Shown piece by piece: positions 1 to 8,609 of a DNA stretch of 27,212 nucleotides. The first letter of the stretch is position 1, and each line of letters starts with the position of its first letter. The DNA comes from AWTP1-18 sp036518635. GTDB lineage: Bacteria > Pseudomonadota > Gammaproteobacteria > Burkholderiales > Rhodocyclaceae. The stretch covers positions 1 to 27,212 of the forward strand of contig DATDMT010000045.1 of the NCBI GenBank assembly GCA_036518635.1, read 5' to 3'. Below the pieces are notes generated by a model, which did no database searches, was not told the DNA's origin, and saw only the letters and a list, made by a program, of their open reading frames with translations. The position numbers and the translations under genes are program-made.

Positions 1-304
1 ACTGGCAGTAGCCGCACTGGACCACGTCGAGCTTGCGCCAGGCCTCCTGCACGGCGTGGCCGACCTTTTGCGCGTCCACCGCCTCGATGGTGGTGATCTT
101 GCGGCCGGCCACCGCCGACACCGGGGTGACGCAGGAACGCAGCGGCGTACCGTCCACATGGACGGTACAGGCGCCGCAGAGGGCCTGGCCGCAGCCGTAT
201 TTGGTGCCGGTCAGTTGCAGGGTGTCGCGCAGCGCCCAGAGCAGCGGCGTGTCGGGCGCCACGTCGAGGGAATGCGGTTTGCCATTGACGTTGAGTTGAA
301 TCAT
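1..304 (-). CDS. (2Fe-2S)-binding subunit of a molybdenum hydroxylase (IorA-like), 5' part
   Basis: The reading frame starts at the ATG complementary to 302-304 and runs off the left edge after 101 codons. It looks like the small electron-transfer subunit of xanthine-dehydrogenase-family enzymes (isoquinoline 1-oxidoreductase alpha or aldehyde dehydrogenase small subunit). It has the plant-type ferredoxin cluster motif with C38, C43, C46 and C58 (GCGQALCGAC), and the start of the second, all-helical cluster domain is visible as QCGYC at 96-100. In this family the protein passes electrons from a Mo-cofactor subunit, which would be encoded just left of the window. The substrate cannot be told from this fragment. 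It is divergent from the AraC regulator at 484, which may control it. Confidence 0.9.
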   Translation of the reverse strand, partial: MIQLNVNGKPHSLDVAPDTPLLWALRDTLQLTGTKYGCGQALCGACTVHVDGTPLRSCVTPVSAVAGRKITTIEAVDAQKVGHAVQEAWRKLDVVQCGYCQ

Positions 305-381
305 GGGCGGGCTCCGTTGGTTTTTTTTGGAGGTGAATCAGAAATTCACTCTAGCCGAAGGGTCCGGGGGCGGATAGCTCG

Positions 382-409
382 ATCCTCCGGGATCATTGCC
401 CAATCCTCC
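382..409. promoter_or_regulatory. Direct repeat ATCCTCC x2, 21 bp apart: possible AraC-type operator
   Basis: The heptamer ATCCTCC occurs at 382-388 and 403-409, a 21-bp period (two helical turns), in the 179-bp divergent intergenic region between the Fe-S subunit and the AraC regulator. AraC-family proteins usually bind direct half-sites with this spacing, so this is a candidate operator. The role is inferred from spacing and position only. Confidence 0.3.
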
Positions 410-483
410 AGGCGGAATCTTGCGGCCGCCAATTTCCGGCGGCAAGGGGGTAATCTCTGTGGCATCAATACCTGGGAGCAAGC

Positions 484-1413
484 ATGGATATCCGCGTGGA
501 TTCGCCATCTGCCGGCCATTTCACCCTGGAGCAGGGGCAGCGCGAGCTGGCGGCGATCATTGAACGATATTCCGCCGGCGACGGCCTGTTCCCGACGGCG
601 ATTCCCGGCGTTTCGCTGTTTCGCTGCTCGACCACCAGCATGCCGAGTTGCGGCGTCTACCGCCCGGTGCTGGCCCTGATCGCCCAGGGCGCGAAGCGCG
701 TCACCCTGGGGAACGAGACCTACGAATACGACCGCAAGCGCTATCTGGTGACCTCGGTCGATCTGCCGGTGGTGGCCCAGGTGACCCAGGCCTCGGTAGA
801 AGCACCGATCCTCTGCTTCATCTTCGATCTCGATCCGCGCAGGATCGGCGAACTGATGGGCGAGATGGCCCTGCCAAAACCCGCCCCGGCTGCCGTGGCG
901 CGCGGCCTAGTGGTCAGCGAGCTGACCACGGCCATTCTCGATCCGGTGCTGCGCCTGGCGCGCCTGTTGGCGACGCCGCAGGACATCGCCATCCTGGCGC
1001 CGGCCATCGAGCGGGAACTGCTCTACCGCCTGCTGACCGGCGAGCAGGGTCTACGCCTGCGCAATATCGCGGCGGTGGACAGCCACAGCCATCGCATCGC
1101 CCGCGCTATCGACTGGCTGAAGAGCAATTTCGACCAGCCCCTGTCGATCGAGGCCCTGGCAGAGGCGGTGAGCATGAGCAAGTCGTCGCTGCATCACCAC
1201 TTCAAATCCTTGACCGCGATGAGCCCGCTGCAATACCAGAAGCAGTTGCGCTTGCAGGAGGCGCGCCGGCTGATGCTATTGGAGATGCACGATGCCGCCT
1301 CCGCCGGCCACCGCGTTGGCTACGAAAGCCCTTCCCAGTTCAACCGCGAATACCGCCGCCAGTTCGGCGCGCCGCCGCTAAAGGACATCGCCCGGTTGCG
1401 GCAGTTGGGGTAG
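484..1413 (+). CDS. AraC family transcriptional regulator (AraC_N type)
   Basis: A 309-residue regulator. Residues about 20-180 match the AraC_N cupin-like sensory domain seen in YqhC-type regulators (a run like RPVLALIAQGAKRV followed by a YLVTSVDLPV-type segment). Residues about 205-305 carry two helix-turn-helix motifs with the family features SIEALAEAVSMSKSSLHHHFK and GYESPSQFNREYRRQFG. YqhC relatives activate genes for aldehyde or alcohol oxidoreductases, which fits the divergent Mo-hydroxylase subunit at the left edge. The ligand is unknown. The ATG at 484 was chosen because it begins directly before the sensory domain. Confidence 0.9.
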   Translation: MDIRVDSPSAGHFTLEQGQRELAAIIERYSAGDGLFPTAIPGVSLFRCSTTSMPSCGVYRPVLALIAQGAKRVTLGNETYEYDRKRYLVTSVDLPVVAQVTQASVEAPILCFIFDLDPRRIGELMGEMALPKPAPAAVARGLVVSELTTAILDPVLRLARLLATPQDIAILAPAIERELLYRLLTGEQGLRLRNIAAVDSHSHRIARAIDWLKSNFDQPLSIEALAEAVSMSKSSLHHHFKSLTAMSPLQYQKQLRLQEARRLMLLEMHDAASAGHRVGYESPSQFNREYRRQFGAPPLKDIARLRQLG

Positions 1414-1460
1414 CAGGGGGCTATGAGCGGAGGAAATTTTTGAGCCCTCACACCCCACCA

Positions 1461-1490
1461 CCGTTCGCCCTGAGCTTGTCGAAGGGCGAG
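1461..1490 (+). repeat. REP-like palindromic element, copy 1
   Basis: A 30-nt element with a 6-bp stem (TCGCCC / GGGCGA) around the invariant core TGAGCTTGTCGAA. The same core recurs in inverted orientation at 1521-1550, at the outer ends of both 342-bp repeats (15405 and about 19799) and as a variant at 6687-6710. Elements with this core are common as dispersed intergenic repeats in Betaproteobacteria. Confidence 0.7.
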
Positions 1491-1520
1491 CTTGAGGACT
1501 AGGCCAAGCTCGCCGTGGCA

Positions 1521-1550
1521 CTCGTGTTTCGACAAGCTCAACACGAACGG
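1521..1550 (-). repeat. REP-like palindromic element, copy 2 (inverted)
   Basis: Inverted partner of the 1461-1490 element. Read on the minus strand it differs from copy 1 at exactly six positions, which form three compensatory base pairs: CCC/GGG in the stem becomes TGT/ACA. The two copies form an inverted pair downstream of the AraC gene and may act as a transcription or mRNA 3'-end structure. Confidence 0.7.
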
Positions 1551-1626
1551 AGAGAGTGTTTGAAGCCCGCACCCCTTCACCATTTGCCCTCTAGAATGGG
1601 CTGATCATCAGCAAGCGGGGGGCGGC

Positions 1627-2136
1627 ATGGCATTCGATAGCGCATCGAAAGCGTATCTGTGGTGCGGCGGCTTTTTGATCGGCGCCGGCCTGTTTCTGGT
1701 TGCCGTGGTTGGCCTGCCCTGGGTGGCCGGCTTCGGCGCCGTGGTCATGGGCCTGGCAGTGCTGGCGGCGCCGCTGATCATCCACGGGGTTGCGCGGAGC
1801 TTCAAGGCGCTCGCCGATGCCGCCGGGTCGAGCTGGGACGGCGAAATCCTCTATGCCGATCATGGCGACCGCCCGATCCGTTATGGCTTCGATGCCCGGG
1901 GCCAGCCCTGGTTCGTCGCCCGCGACATCTGCGTGGCGATCGACGCCCCGACCCCGGGCCGCTTGTCGCAGCAATGGGGCATGGCCTGCTTTTCGGCGGA
2001 TGGCGTGACCCAATTCCTGTCGGCGCGGGCCATGAACAATGAGGATGCCCGGCGCTTGCTGGTGCTGCTGCAGCAGGAGGTTTTCCGCAAGCTGGCGCGG
2101 GAGAAGGAAAGGGAAAAACACTATGGGCGCGGTTAG
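1627..2136 (+). CDS. Membrane-anchored protein with a BRO-N-like domain
   Basis: 169 residues. The N-terminus holds two hydrophobic segments (about 10-32 and 35-55) joined by a short Pro-containing turn, so the protein is likely in the inner membrane. The soluble part (about 70-160) resembles the N-terminal DNA-binding domain of BRO/anti-repressor proteins: it has a PIRYGFDARGQPWFVARDIC stretch, and a final helix rich in Leu/Gln (LLVLLQQEVF). BRO-N domains are usually phage-encoded and soluble, so the fusion to membrane helices is unusual. The start is preceded by a G-rich purine stretch. It overlaps the next gene by 14 bp, so the two are likely cotranslated. Function unknown; the BRO-N match is by eye. 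Confidence 0.6.
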   Translation: MAFDSASKAYLWCGGFLIGAGLFLVAVVGLPWVAGFGAVVMGLAVLAAPLIIHGVARSFKALADAAGSSWDGEILYADHGDRPIRYGFDARGQPWFVARDICVAIDAPTPGRLSQQWGMACFSADGVTQFLSARAMNNEDARRLLVLLQQEVFRKLAREKEREKHYGRG

Positions 2137-2731
2137 ATTGAGGGCTTGCGGCGGCTGGACTGTGCTGCTGCTGTGTCTGGTCCTGGCGGCCTGCTCCCGC
2201 GGCGGTGGCGGCCCTTTGGCGCTGGCCAACCAGGCCAATATCTTTTCCGCCCTGAAGGCGGTGGCGACGATGCAAGCGATCCATTGGACCGAGCGCGGCG
2301 AGTACGCCGCATCCCTGGCGGATTTGCAGCGCAGCTACGGTAGCCAGCAGACCGCGGCGGTGGCCGCCGCCGCTCGCGACGGCAGCAGCGTGTTCGGCTA
2401 CCAGTTCAAGGATTTGAGCCGGGACGAGGGCGGTGGGCGCCTGGATGCGCGGATGCGCTACGGCTTGGTCGCCATGCCGGAAAAATCCGGCGACGGGCCT
2501 TCGTTTCTGTTGCTGATCGATGCCGGCAAAATCCGCGTGGACGAAGAGCGCGGCACGGGCACCAGCAGCGGCATCGAGTATTTCAAGACCGCCGCGGCGC
2601 AGCAGCCCTTCGATGCCTGGCCCGGTGCCGCGGCCCTGGCGGCCTGGGAGCCGATACGGATGCGCTCGCCCCAGGAAGGGCTGAAGGATGCGCAGGCACT
2701 GAAGGACAAGTACGACGCCGAGCGGCGCTAG
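2123..2731 (+). CDS. Predicted lipoprotein of unknown function
   Basis: 202 residues from the ATG at 2123, which follows a purine-rich ribosome binding stretch (gagaaggaaaggg) inside the end of the upstream gene. A signal peptide with a lipobox (LVLAAC) ends at about residue 22, so the mature protein should be lipid-anchored. The next stretch (FSALKAVATMQAIHWTERGEYAASLADL) resembles the start of pilin-like or secretion-pseudopilin-like globular domains, in which an amphipathic helix is followed by a GxYAxSLxDL segment. This is a weak similarity. The overlap with the upstream membrane BRO-N protein suggests that the two work at the same membrane. A longer ORF from 2039 is a reading-frame extension and was not used. 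Confidence 0.75.
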   Translation: MGAVRLRACGGWTVLLLCLVLAACSRGGGGPLALANQANIFSALKAVATMQAIHWTERGEYAASLADLQRSYGSQQTAAVAAAARDGSSVFGYQFKDLSRDEGGGRLDARMRYGLVAMPEKSGDGPSFLLLIDAGKIRVDEERGTGTSSGIEYFKTAAAQQPFDAWPGAAALAAWEPIRMRSPQEGLKDAQALKDKYDAERR

Positions 2732-2744
2732 TCAGCCCCGGCGA

Positions 2745-3992
2745 TCAGCCCAGGGTGTCGAACCAGATGTTGCGCGCCCAGCCGGCGGCATAGCCGCCTT
2801 CTTCCTCGCTCGGTGCGGCGGACAGACCGCCGGCGCCGGCTACCGGCATCAGGGTGCGCTTGGCCTCGTCCCAGGCGTGCACGCTGCTGACGTGGATCGC
2901 CTCGCGGGCGTTGATATAGCTGTAGCAGGTGTTCATCAAGATCGGCGCCGGGTCCGGGGCGCGACCGTCGAAGGTCGCCAGGATCGCCGCCGCCGCCAGC
3001 TTGCCGTGCTGGTTGGCCATGTGCGCCGACTTGGGCATGGTGTGGGTGGGGAAGCAGGCGTCGCCCAACACGTGGATGCCGGGCGTGGCGGTGGCTTCCA
3101 TCGACCGCCAATCCACGTCGCACCAGCGGTCGTTCACATTCACCAGCCCGGCCAGGCGGGCAATGGCGCTGGCCTGTTGCGGCGGAATCACGTTGAGCAC
3201 GTCGGCCTGCACCGTGTCGAACTCCAGCAGGGCGCTGCGGCCCTTCACTTCCATCAGTTCGCTGTTCGGGATGTATTCCAGATGCTTGGGAAAACGCTCG
3301 GCGAAGATGCGGGCGAACAGCGCCTTCTTCGAAACGATCTCGGGGTTGGCGTCGAGCACCAGCACCTTGGCTTTAGGTTTGGTGCGCTGGAACCAGTCGG
3401 CCACCAGGCAGGCCCGCTCGTAGGGGCCGGGCGGGCAGCGGTAGGGCGCCTTGGGTACGCAGATGGCGAAGACGCCACCATCCGCCATGGCGGCGAGCTG
3501 GCGTTGCAGCAACAGAGTCTGCGGCCCAGCCTTCCAGGCGTGGGGAATCTGTTCGCTGTCCACCCCGGGCACGGCACGGAAATCCACGCCGGGGGCGATC
3601 ACCAGCCGGTCCCAGGGCAGGGTGCTGCCGTCGCTCAGCTTCACCGTGCGGGCGGCGGCGTCCACCGCCGCCACCTCGCCGCGCAGCACGCGGATGCCGC
3701 GGGCTGTTAGCCCTTCGTAGCCGAAGCGCAATTGGTCGAGACTGCGCTCGCCGGTCAGCACCAGATTGGAGACCGGGCAGGAGATGAATTCCGGATTGCG
3801 CTCGACCAGCGTGACGTCCACCTTGCCCGCGCCCCACAGGCTCAGGTAGCGCGCCGCGGTAGCGCCGCCGAAGCCGCCGCCGATGACGACGACGCGGGGT
3901 TTGCCAATGACGGCGGCGGGCGCGCGGCCGGCGGCCAGGATGGCGGCGATGCCGGCGCCGGCCTGGAGGAAGCTCCTGCGGCTGACGCTCAT
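2745..3992 (-). CDS. fccB: Flavocytochrome c sulfide dehydrogenase, flavoprotein subunit
   Basis: 415 residues from the ATG complementary to 3990-3992. A twin-arginine signal (SRRSFLQ, R5-R6) exports the folded FAD protein to the periplasm. The FAD-binding dinucleotide motif lies at G38-G43 (VIGGGFGG). The segment YRCPPGPYERA, typical of FccB, contains one of the redox-active cysteines, and a second Cys lies near the C-terminus in the NTCYSYIN segment. The family oxidises sulfide to sulfur or polysulfide and passes electrons to a cytochrome c subunit. The start overlaps the stop of fccA by 4 nt (ATGA), so the genes are translationally coupled. A longer frame reaching 5039 is an artefact of an open reverse frame. 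Confidence 0.92.
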   Translation of the reverse strand: MSVSRRSFLQAGAGIAAILAAGRAPAAVIGKPRVVVIGGGFGGATAARYLSLWGAGKVDVTLVERNPEFISCPVSNLVLTGERSLDQLRFGYEGLTARGIRVLRGEVAAVDAAARTVKLSDGSTLPWDRLVIAPGVDFRAVPGVDSEQIPHAWKAGPQTLLLQRQLAAMADGGVFAICVPKAPYRCPPGPYERACLVADWFQRTKPKAKVLVLDANPEIVSKKALFARIFAERFPKHLEYIPNSELMEVKGRSALLEFDTVQADVLNVIPPQQASAIARLAGLVNVNDRWCDVDWRSMEATATPGIHVLGDACFPTHTMPKSAHMANQHGKLAAAAILATFDGRAPDPAPILMNTCYSYINAREAIHVSSVHAWDEAKRTLMPVAGAGGLSAAPSEEEGGYAAGWARNIWFDTLG

Positions 3993-4321
3993 GAACCGGC
4001 CCCCGGGGCGGCCGGGCGGCTGGCGAAATAGCCGGCGATCAGCCGCAGTTGTTCTTCGCTGTAGCCCTTGGCGATCTGCTGCATGATCGTGGACGGCCGG
4101 GCGCCGCTGCGGAACTCGGCCAGCAGTTGCAGCAGGCCCTCGGCCGGGCGGCCGGCCAGGGCGGGCATGCCGGGGCGGGCATAGCCGTCGGTGCCGTGGC
4201 AGCCGGTGCAGGTGGCGGCCAGGTTGCGGGCGGTGTCCTGTGCTGCCAGGGCTGGCAGCGCCATCAGCGCCGCGACCAGTAGCAGGCCGCACCGGCGCCG
4301 AAAATCGTTTTGTGGTTTCAT
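3989..4321 (-). CDS. fccA: Flavocytochrome c sulfide dehydrogenase, monoheme cytochrome subunit
   Basis: 110 residues with a Sec signal peptide (cleavage after about ALA-27) and one c-type heme site CTGCH at 38-42. The likely distal heme ligand is M80, in a TIMQQIAKGYS segment. The fold is that of small class I cytochromes (c553-like); many FccA proteins are diheme and about twice this size, so this is the short monoheme form. It would accept electrons from FccB in the periplasm. The ATG at 4321 follows a strong GGAGGAGAG ribosome binding site. It is first in the fccA-fccB operon and divergent from soxYZ. Confidence 0.88.
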   Translation of the reverse strand: MKPQNDFRRRCGLLLVAALMALPALAAQDTARNLAATCTGCHGTDGYARPGMPALAGRPAEGLLQLLAEFRSGARPSTIMQQIAKGYSEEQLRLIAGYFASRPAAPGAGS

Positions 4322-4415
4322 GCTCTCCTCCGCTGGGCTCGGCATGATTAGGCATATTGCATTCGTCTGCAAGCCGGGTCGGAGTTTGGTTGCGGGCGTG
4401 ATAAGAGGAGAGGGT

Positions 4416-4874
4416 ATGGACAGGCAACGGCGGCGCATTCTGGCTGCTGCGAGTGGTGCGGGTATCTGGGGGGCATTGGCGACTTTGGGCTTTGTCCTGC
4501 CGCGCTCGGCCCAGGCTGCCGGCGTGTTCGAGGCGCGCACTCTGGATCAGGCCTTCGCCCTGCTTGGCGCTGAGGCCCCTCAGGTTTCCGACCAGGTGGT
4601 GATCGTTTCCAACGACACCGCCGAGAACGGCGATGCGGTGCCGGTGGGCATTCGCAGCCTGCTGCCGAAGAGCGACCTGCTGGCCCTGTTCGTCGATACC
4701 AATCCGAACCCCCTGGTCGCTTGCTACGAAATCAGCGAACCGATGCTGCCCGAGGTGAACATGCGCGTCCGCATGGGCGCCAGCGCCAAGCTGGTGGCCC
4801 TGGTGCGCGCCGAGGGCCGCTGGTATCGGACCAGCAAGGAGATCAAGTACATCTCCGGCAGTTGCGGCATCTAG
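4416..4874 (+). CDS. soxY: Thiosulfate-oxidation carrier protein SoxY (variant C-terminus)
   Basis: 152 residues from the ATG at 4416, preceded by AAGAGGAGAGGG. A twin-arginine-like signal (RRRIL near the start, hydrophobic core, AQA cleavage at about 33) sends it to the periplasm. The rest has the SoxY core (LLPKSDLLALFVDTNPNPL and a late VRAEGRWYRTSKEI segment). SoxY carries sulfur intermediates on a Cys on a swinging C-terminal arm, normally GGCGG. Here the end is SGSCGI, keeping the Cys (C150) but with Ser and Ile in place of flanking Gly residues. No soxXA, soxB or soxCD lies in the window. The closest neighbours are soxZ, 10 bp downstream, and the divergent fccAB. Confidence 0.88.
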   Translation: MDRQRRRILAAASGAGIWGALATLGFVLPRSAQAAGVFEARTLDQAFALLGAEAPQVSDQVVIVSNDTAENGDAVPVGIRSLLPKSDLLALFVDTNPNPLVACYEISEPMLPEVNMRVRMGASAKLVALVRAEGRWYRTSKEIKYISGSCGI

Positions 4875-4884
4875 GCGGCCTACG

Positions 4885-5196
4885 ATGAGTACTCCCACCA
4901 AGATCCGCGCCAACCTCAACGGCGACGTCACCGAAGTCAAGATGCTGATGAGCCACGACATGGAGACCGGCCGCCGCAAGGATGGCAACGGCCTGACGAT
5001 CCCCGCCAAGTACATCGTCGAGGTCCAGGTCAGCCACAACGGCCAGCGACTGCTGCGCGCCGAGTGGGGCTACCGGGTATCGAAGAACCCCTACATGTCC
5101 TTCAAGTTCAAGGGCGGCGCGGTGGGCGACACCATCGCCGTCAGTTGGACCGACAGCAGCGGCGATACCCGCCGCGACGAAACGCGGATCGCCTAG
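4885..5196 (+). CDS. soxZ: Thiosulfate-oxidation carrier complex protein SoxZ
   Basis: 103 residues, the usual SoxZ length. It starts with the TKIRANLNGDVTEVKMLMSH segment and has an immunoglobulin-like beta-sandwich sequence through KNPYMSFKFKGG and VSWTDSSGDTRRDET. It has no signal peptide and would be exported bound to the Tat-targeted SoxY. SoxYZ is the carrier on which sulfur intermediates are processed. Its placement next to a sulfide dehydrogenase suggests that it handles sulfide-derived sulfur here. Confidence 0.92.
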   Translation: MSTPTKIRANLNGDVTEVKMLMSHDMETGRRKDGNGLTIPAKYIVEVQVSHNGQRLLRAEWGYRVSKNPYMSFKFKGGAVGDTIAVSWTDSSGDTRRDETRIA

Positions 5197-5233
5197 CGGC
5201 GATGCGCAGGCATAAACACCCGACCCCTCCCAT

Positions 5234-5253
5234 CCTCCCCCTCGCGGGGGAGG
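5234..5253. terminator. GC-rich hairpin after soxZ
   Basis: An 8-bp perfect stem (CCTCCCCC / GGGGGAGG) with a TCGC loop lies 37 bp after the soxZ stop. There is no following U-tract, so it may be a Rho-dependent or mRNA-stabilising structure and not a classical terminator. Confidence 0.35.
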
Positions 5254-5385
5254 CTACTAGTTGGCTCGCTGCGCTCGAAATCACTGTGCGCTTTGTTCAA
5301 GCTCATTCACGCTAAGCCCGCCGCCGCCGCGGGCTATCATGGGCGTATCCCCTGCCGGCCAGTCCGGCGCCTCCTGGAGATTTTC

Positions 5386-6474
5386 ATGGCTTCACCCAAC
5401 GATACCGTCAGCATGGCGGTGTTCTGCGACTTCGAAAACGTCGCCCTCGGCGTGCGCGACGCCAATTACGAGAAGTTCGACATCAAGCCGGTGCTGGAGC
5501 GCCTGCTGCTGAAGGGCAGCATCGTGGTCAAGAAGGCCTATTGCGACTGGGACCGCTACAAGGGTTTCAAGGCCACCATGCACGAGGCGAATTTCGAGCT
5601 GATCGAAATCCCCCACGTGCGCCAGTCGGGCAAGAATTCGGCCGACATCCGCCTTGTGGTGGACGCCCTCGACCTTTGCTACACCAAGTCCCACGTCAAC
5701 ACCTTCGTCATCATCAGCGGCGATTCCGACTTCTCGCCCCTGGTCTCCAAGCTGCGCGAGAACGCCAAGCAGGTGATCGGCGTCGGCGTCAAGCAATCCA
5801 CCTCCGACCTGCTGATCGCCAACTGCGACGAGTTCATTTTCTACAACGACCTGATGCGCGAGAGCCAGCGCGCCGCGGCCAAGCGCGAGCCGCGCGAGAG
5901 CCACGGCAACCGGCGCACGCCGGAAGAGGACAAGCGGCGCAAGGAGGAACTCGACGCGCGCCGCAGCAAGGCCATCGAGATCGCCGTCGAGACCTTCGAG
6001 GCGCTGGCGTCCGAGCGCGGCGACAGCGGCAAGATTTGGGCTTCGGTGCTGAAGGAGGCGATCAAGCGGCGTAAGCCGGATTTCAGCGAATCCCGCTACG
6101 GCTTCCGCGCCTTCGGCAATTTGCTGGAGGAGGCCAAGGCCCGCGGCCTGCTGGATTTCGGCCGCGACGAGAAATCCGGCCCCTACGTTTATCGCAGCAG
6201 CGGTGCCGCGCCGGCGGCGGTTGTCGAGACCGTGAGCGAGGCGCCTGCCGCGGTGCCGGCAGCGCCGGCCGAGGCCGCGCCTGCACTGGTCGAGGAGGCG
6301 CCCAAGCCGCGTCGCCGCGGCGGCCGCAAACCGGCCGAGAAGAAGGCGGAGGCGCCGCTGGTGGAAGTCGCGCCGGTGGTCGAGGCTCCGGCGCCCGAGG
6401 CCGCAGCGGAGGAGGGTGCCACGCGCAAACCCGCCGCCCGTCGCCGGCCGCGCAAGCCGAAGGCGGCGGCGTAA
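5386..6474 (+). CDS. NYN (PIN-like) domain protein with C-terminal OST-HTH/LOTUS-like domain
   Basis: 362 residues from the ATG at 5386, which has CCTGGAGA upstream. Residues 9-155 form a NYN/DUF88 (LabA-like) domain with the PIN-type acidic residues D15 (FCDFEN), D87 (SADIRL), D113 and D115 (SGDSDF), so metal-dependent RNase activity is likely. A charged linker (about 160-200) leads to an OST-HTH/LOTUS-like winged helix (about 203-272: KIWASVLKEAIKRRKPDFSE and FGNLLEEAKARGLL). The tail (about 275-362) is low-complexity Ala/Pro/Glu alternating with Arg/Lys-rich blocks, which could bind RNA. The family links a putative RNase to an RNA-binding winged helix. The specific target is unknown. Confidence 0.88.
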   Translation: MASPNDTVSMAVFCDFENVALGVRDANYEKFDIKPVLERLLLKGSIVVKKAYCDWDRYKGFKATMHEANFELIEIPHVRQSGKNSADIRLVVDALDLCYTKSHVNTFVIISGDSDFSPLVSKLRENAKQVIGVGVKQSTSDLLIANCDEFIFYNDLMRESQRAAAKREPRESHGNRRTPEEDKRRKEELDARRSKAIEIAVETFEALASERGDSGKIWASVLKEAIKRRKPDFSESRYGFRAFGNLLEEAKARGLLDFGRDEKSGPYVYRSSGAAPAAVVETVSEAPAAVPAAPAEAAPALVEEAPKPRRRGGRKPAEKKAEAPLVEVAPVVEAPAPEAAAEEGATRKPAARRRPRKPKAAA

Positions 6475-6519
6475 AGCTGCCGCAAAAATTTCAATTTATT
6501 GGGAAATCCGTTGAGTAGG

Positions 6520-6613
6520 TCCCCTCGCCCCTTTGGGGAGAGGGACAGGGTGAGGGGATATGCGCCGCTTGCAGCCACCCTCACCCCGGCCCTCTCCCGC
6601 CGGCGGGAGAGGG
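6520..6613. repeat. Paired G/C-rich palindromic intergenic repeats
   Basis: Two units of a common proteobacterial intergenic repeat lie between the convergent NYN and UPF0149 genes. The first (6520-6558) is an imperfect hairpin with outer arms CCCCTC/GAGGGG. The second (6590-6613) is a perfect 24-nt palindrome built from CCCTCTCCCGCC and its complement. The inner parts GGTGAGGGG (6549-6557) and CCCTCACC can also pair with each other. This may end transcription in both directions; no U-tract is seen. Confidence 0.55.
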
Positions 6614-6686
6614 AGTGCCTGGCGTAGCACCTTTCTCGGGTCGACAGCAGAGCCTGTTTTCGCTCTCGGTCAGCCTGTGGGCGCCT

Positions 6687-6710
6687 GTCCTGAGCCTGGT
6701 CGAAGGGGGC
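6687..6710 (+). repeat. Variant REP-like element
   Basis: GTCCTGAGCCTGGTCGAAGG followed by a G run matches the core of the 1461-1490 element with two changes (CCTGG for CTTGT). The stem is weaker. It lies just downstream of the convergent UPF0149 gene. Confidence 0.45.
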
Positions 6711-6730
6711 CTCCTACCGGGGCTGCCGCC

Positions 6731-7474
<744 letters not shown>

Positions 7475-7563
7475 GGGGCGGGGGTCCGGATGGAGCGGTC
7501 GAGCCGCATTATCGCAGGCTGGGTTTTTCCACGCTTTGCCCATGCCAATACTATTGCTTTGGT

Positions 7564-7569
7564 TATACT
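7564..7569 (+). promoter_or_regulatory. Possible -10 element (TATACT) for the response-regulator cyclase
   Basis: TATACT lies 35 bp before the ATG at 7605 and is a good match to a sigma-70 -10 hexamer. No convincing -35 hexamer is found at 16-18 bp upstream, so the call is weak. Confidence 0.25.
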
Positions 7570-7604
7570 GAATCCATCCCCTTGGTTCCCGTACGGGAAA
7601 AAGC

Positions 7605-8543
<939 letters not shown>

Positions 8544-8587
8544 GCGGTTTGCTCCTGTAGCTCAAAAAATCTCCGTTCGTGTGGGTC

Positions 8588-8602
8588 GGCCCGAGGCGGG
8601 CC
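8588..8602. terminator. Hairpin between convergent genes
   Basis: GGCCCG-AGG-CGGGCC (6-bp stem) sits in the 66-bp gap between the cyclase stop (8543) and the stop of the minus-strand membrane gene (8610). Position suggests a shared terminator. There is no U-tract on the plus strand after it. Confidence 0.35.
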
Positions 8603-8609
8603 GCCTACC

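Noticed and set aside
1627..2136. BRO-N-like domain as a sign of a prophage
   Set aside because: No integrase, capsid, tail or lysis gene is near; the neighbours are a lipoprotein and sulfur genes.
2745..5039. A single 764-codon minus-strand protein covering fccB and fccA
   Set aside because: The N-terminal 349 codons run antisense to soxYZ and out of frame through fccA; the Tat signal at 3992 marks the true fccB start.
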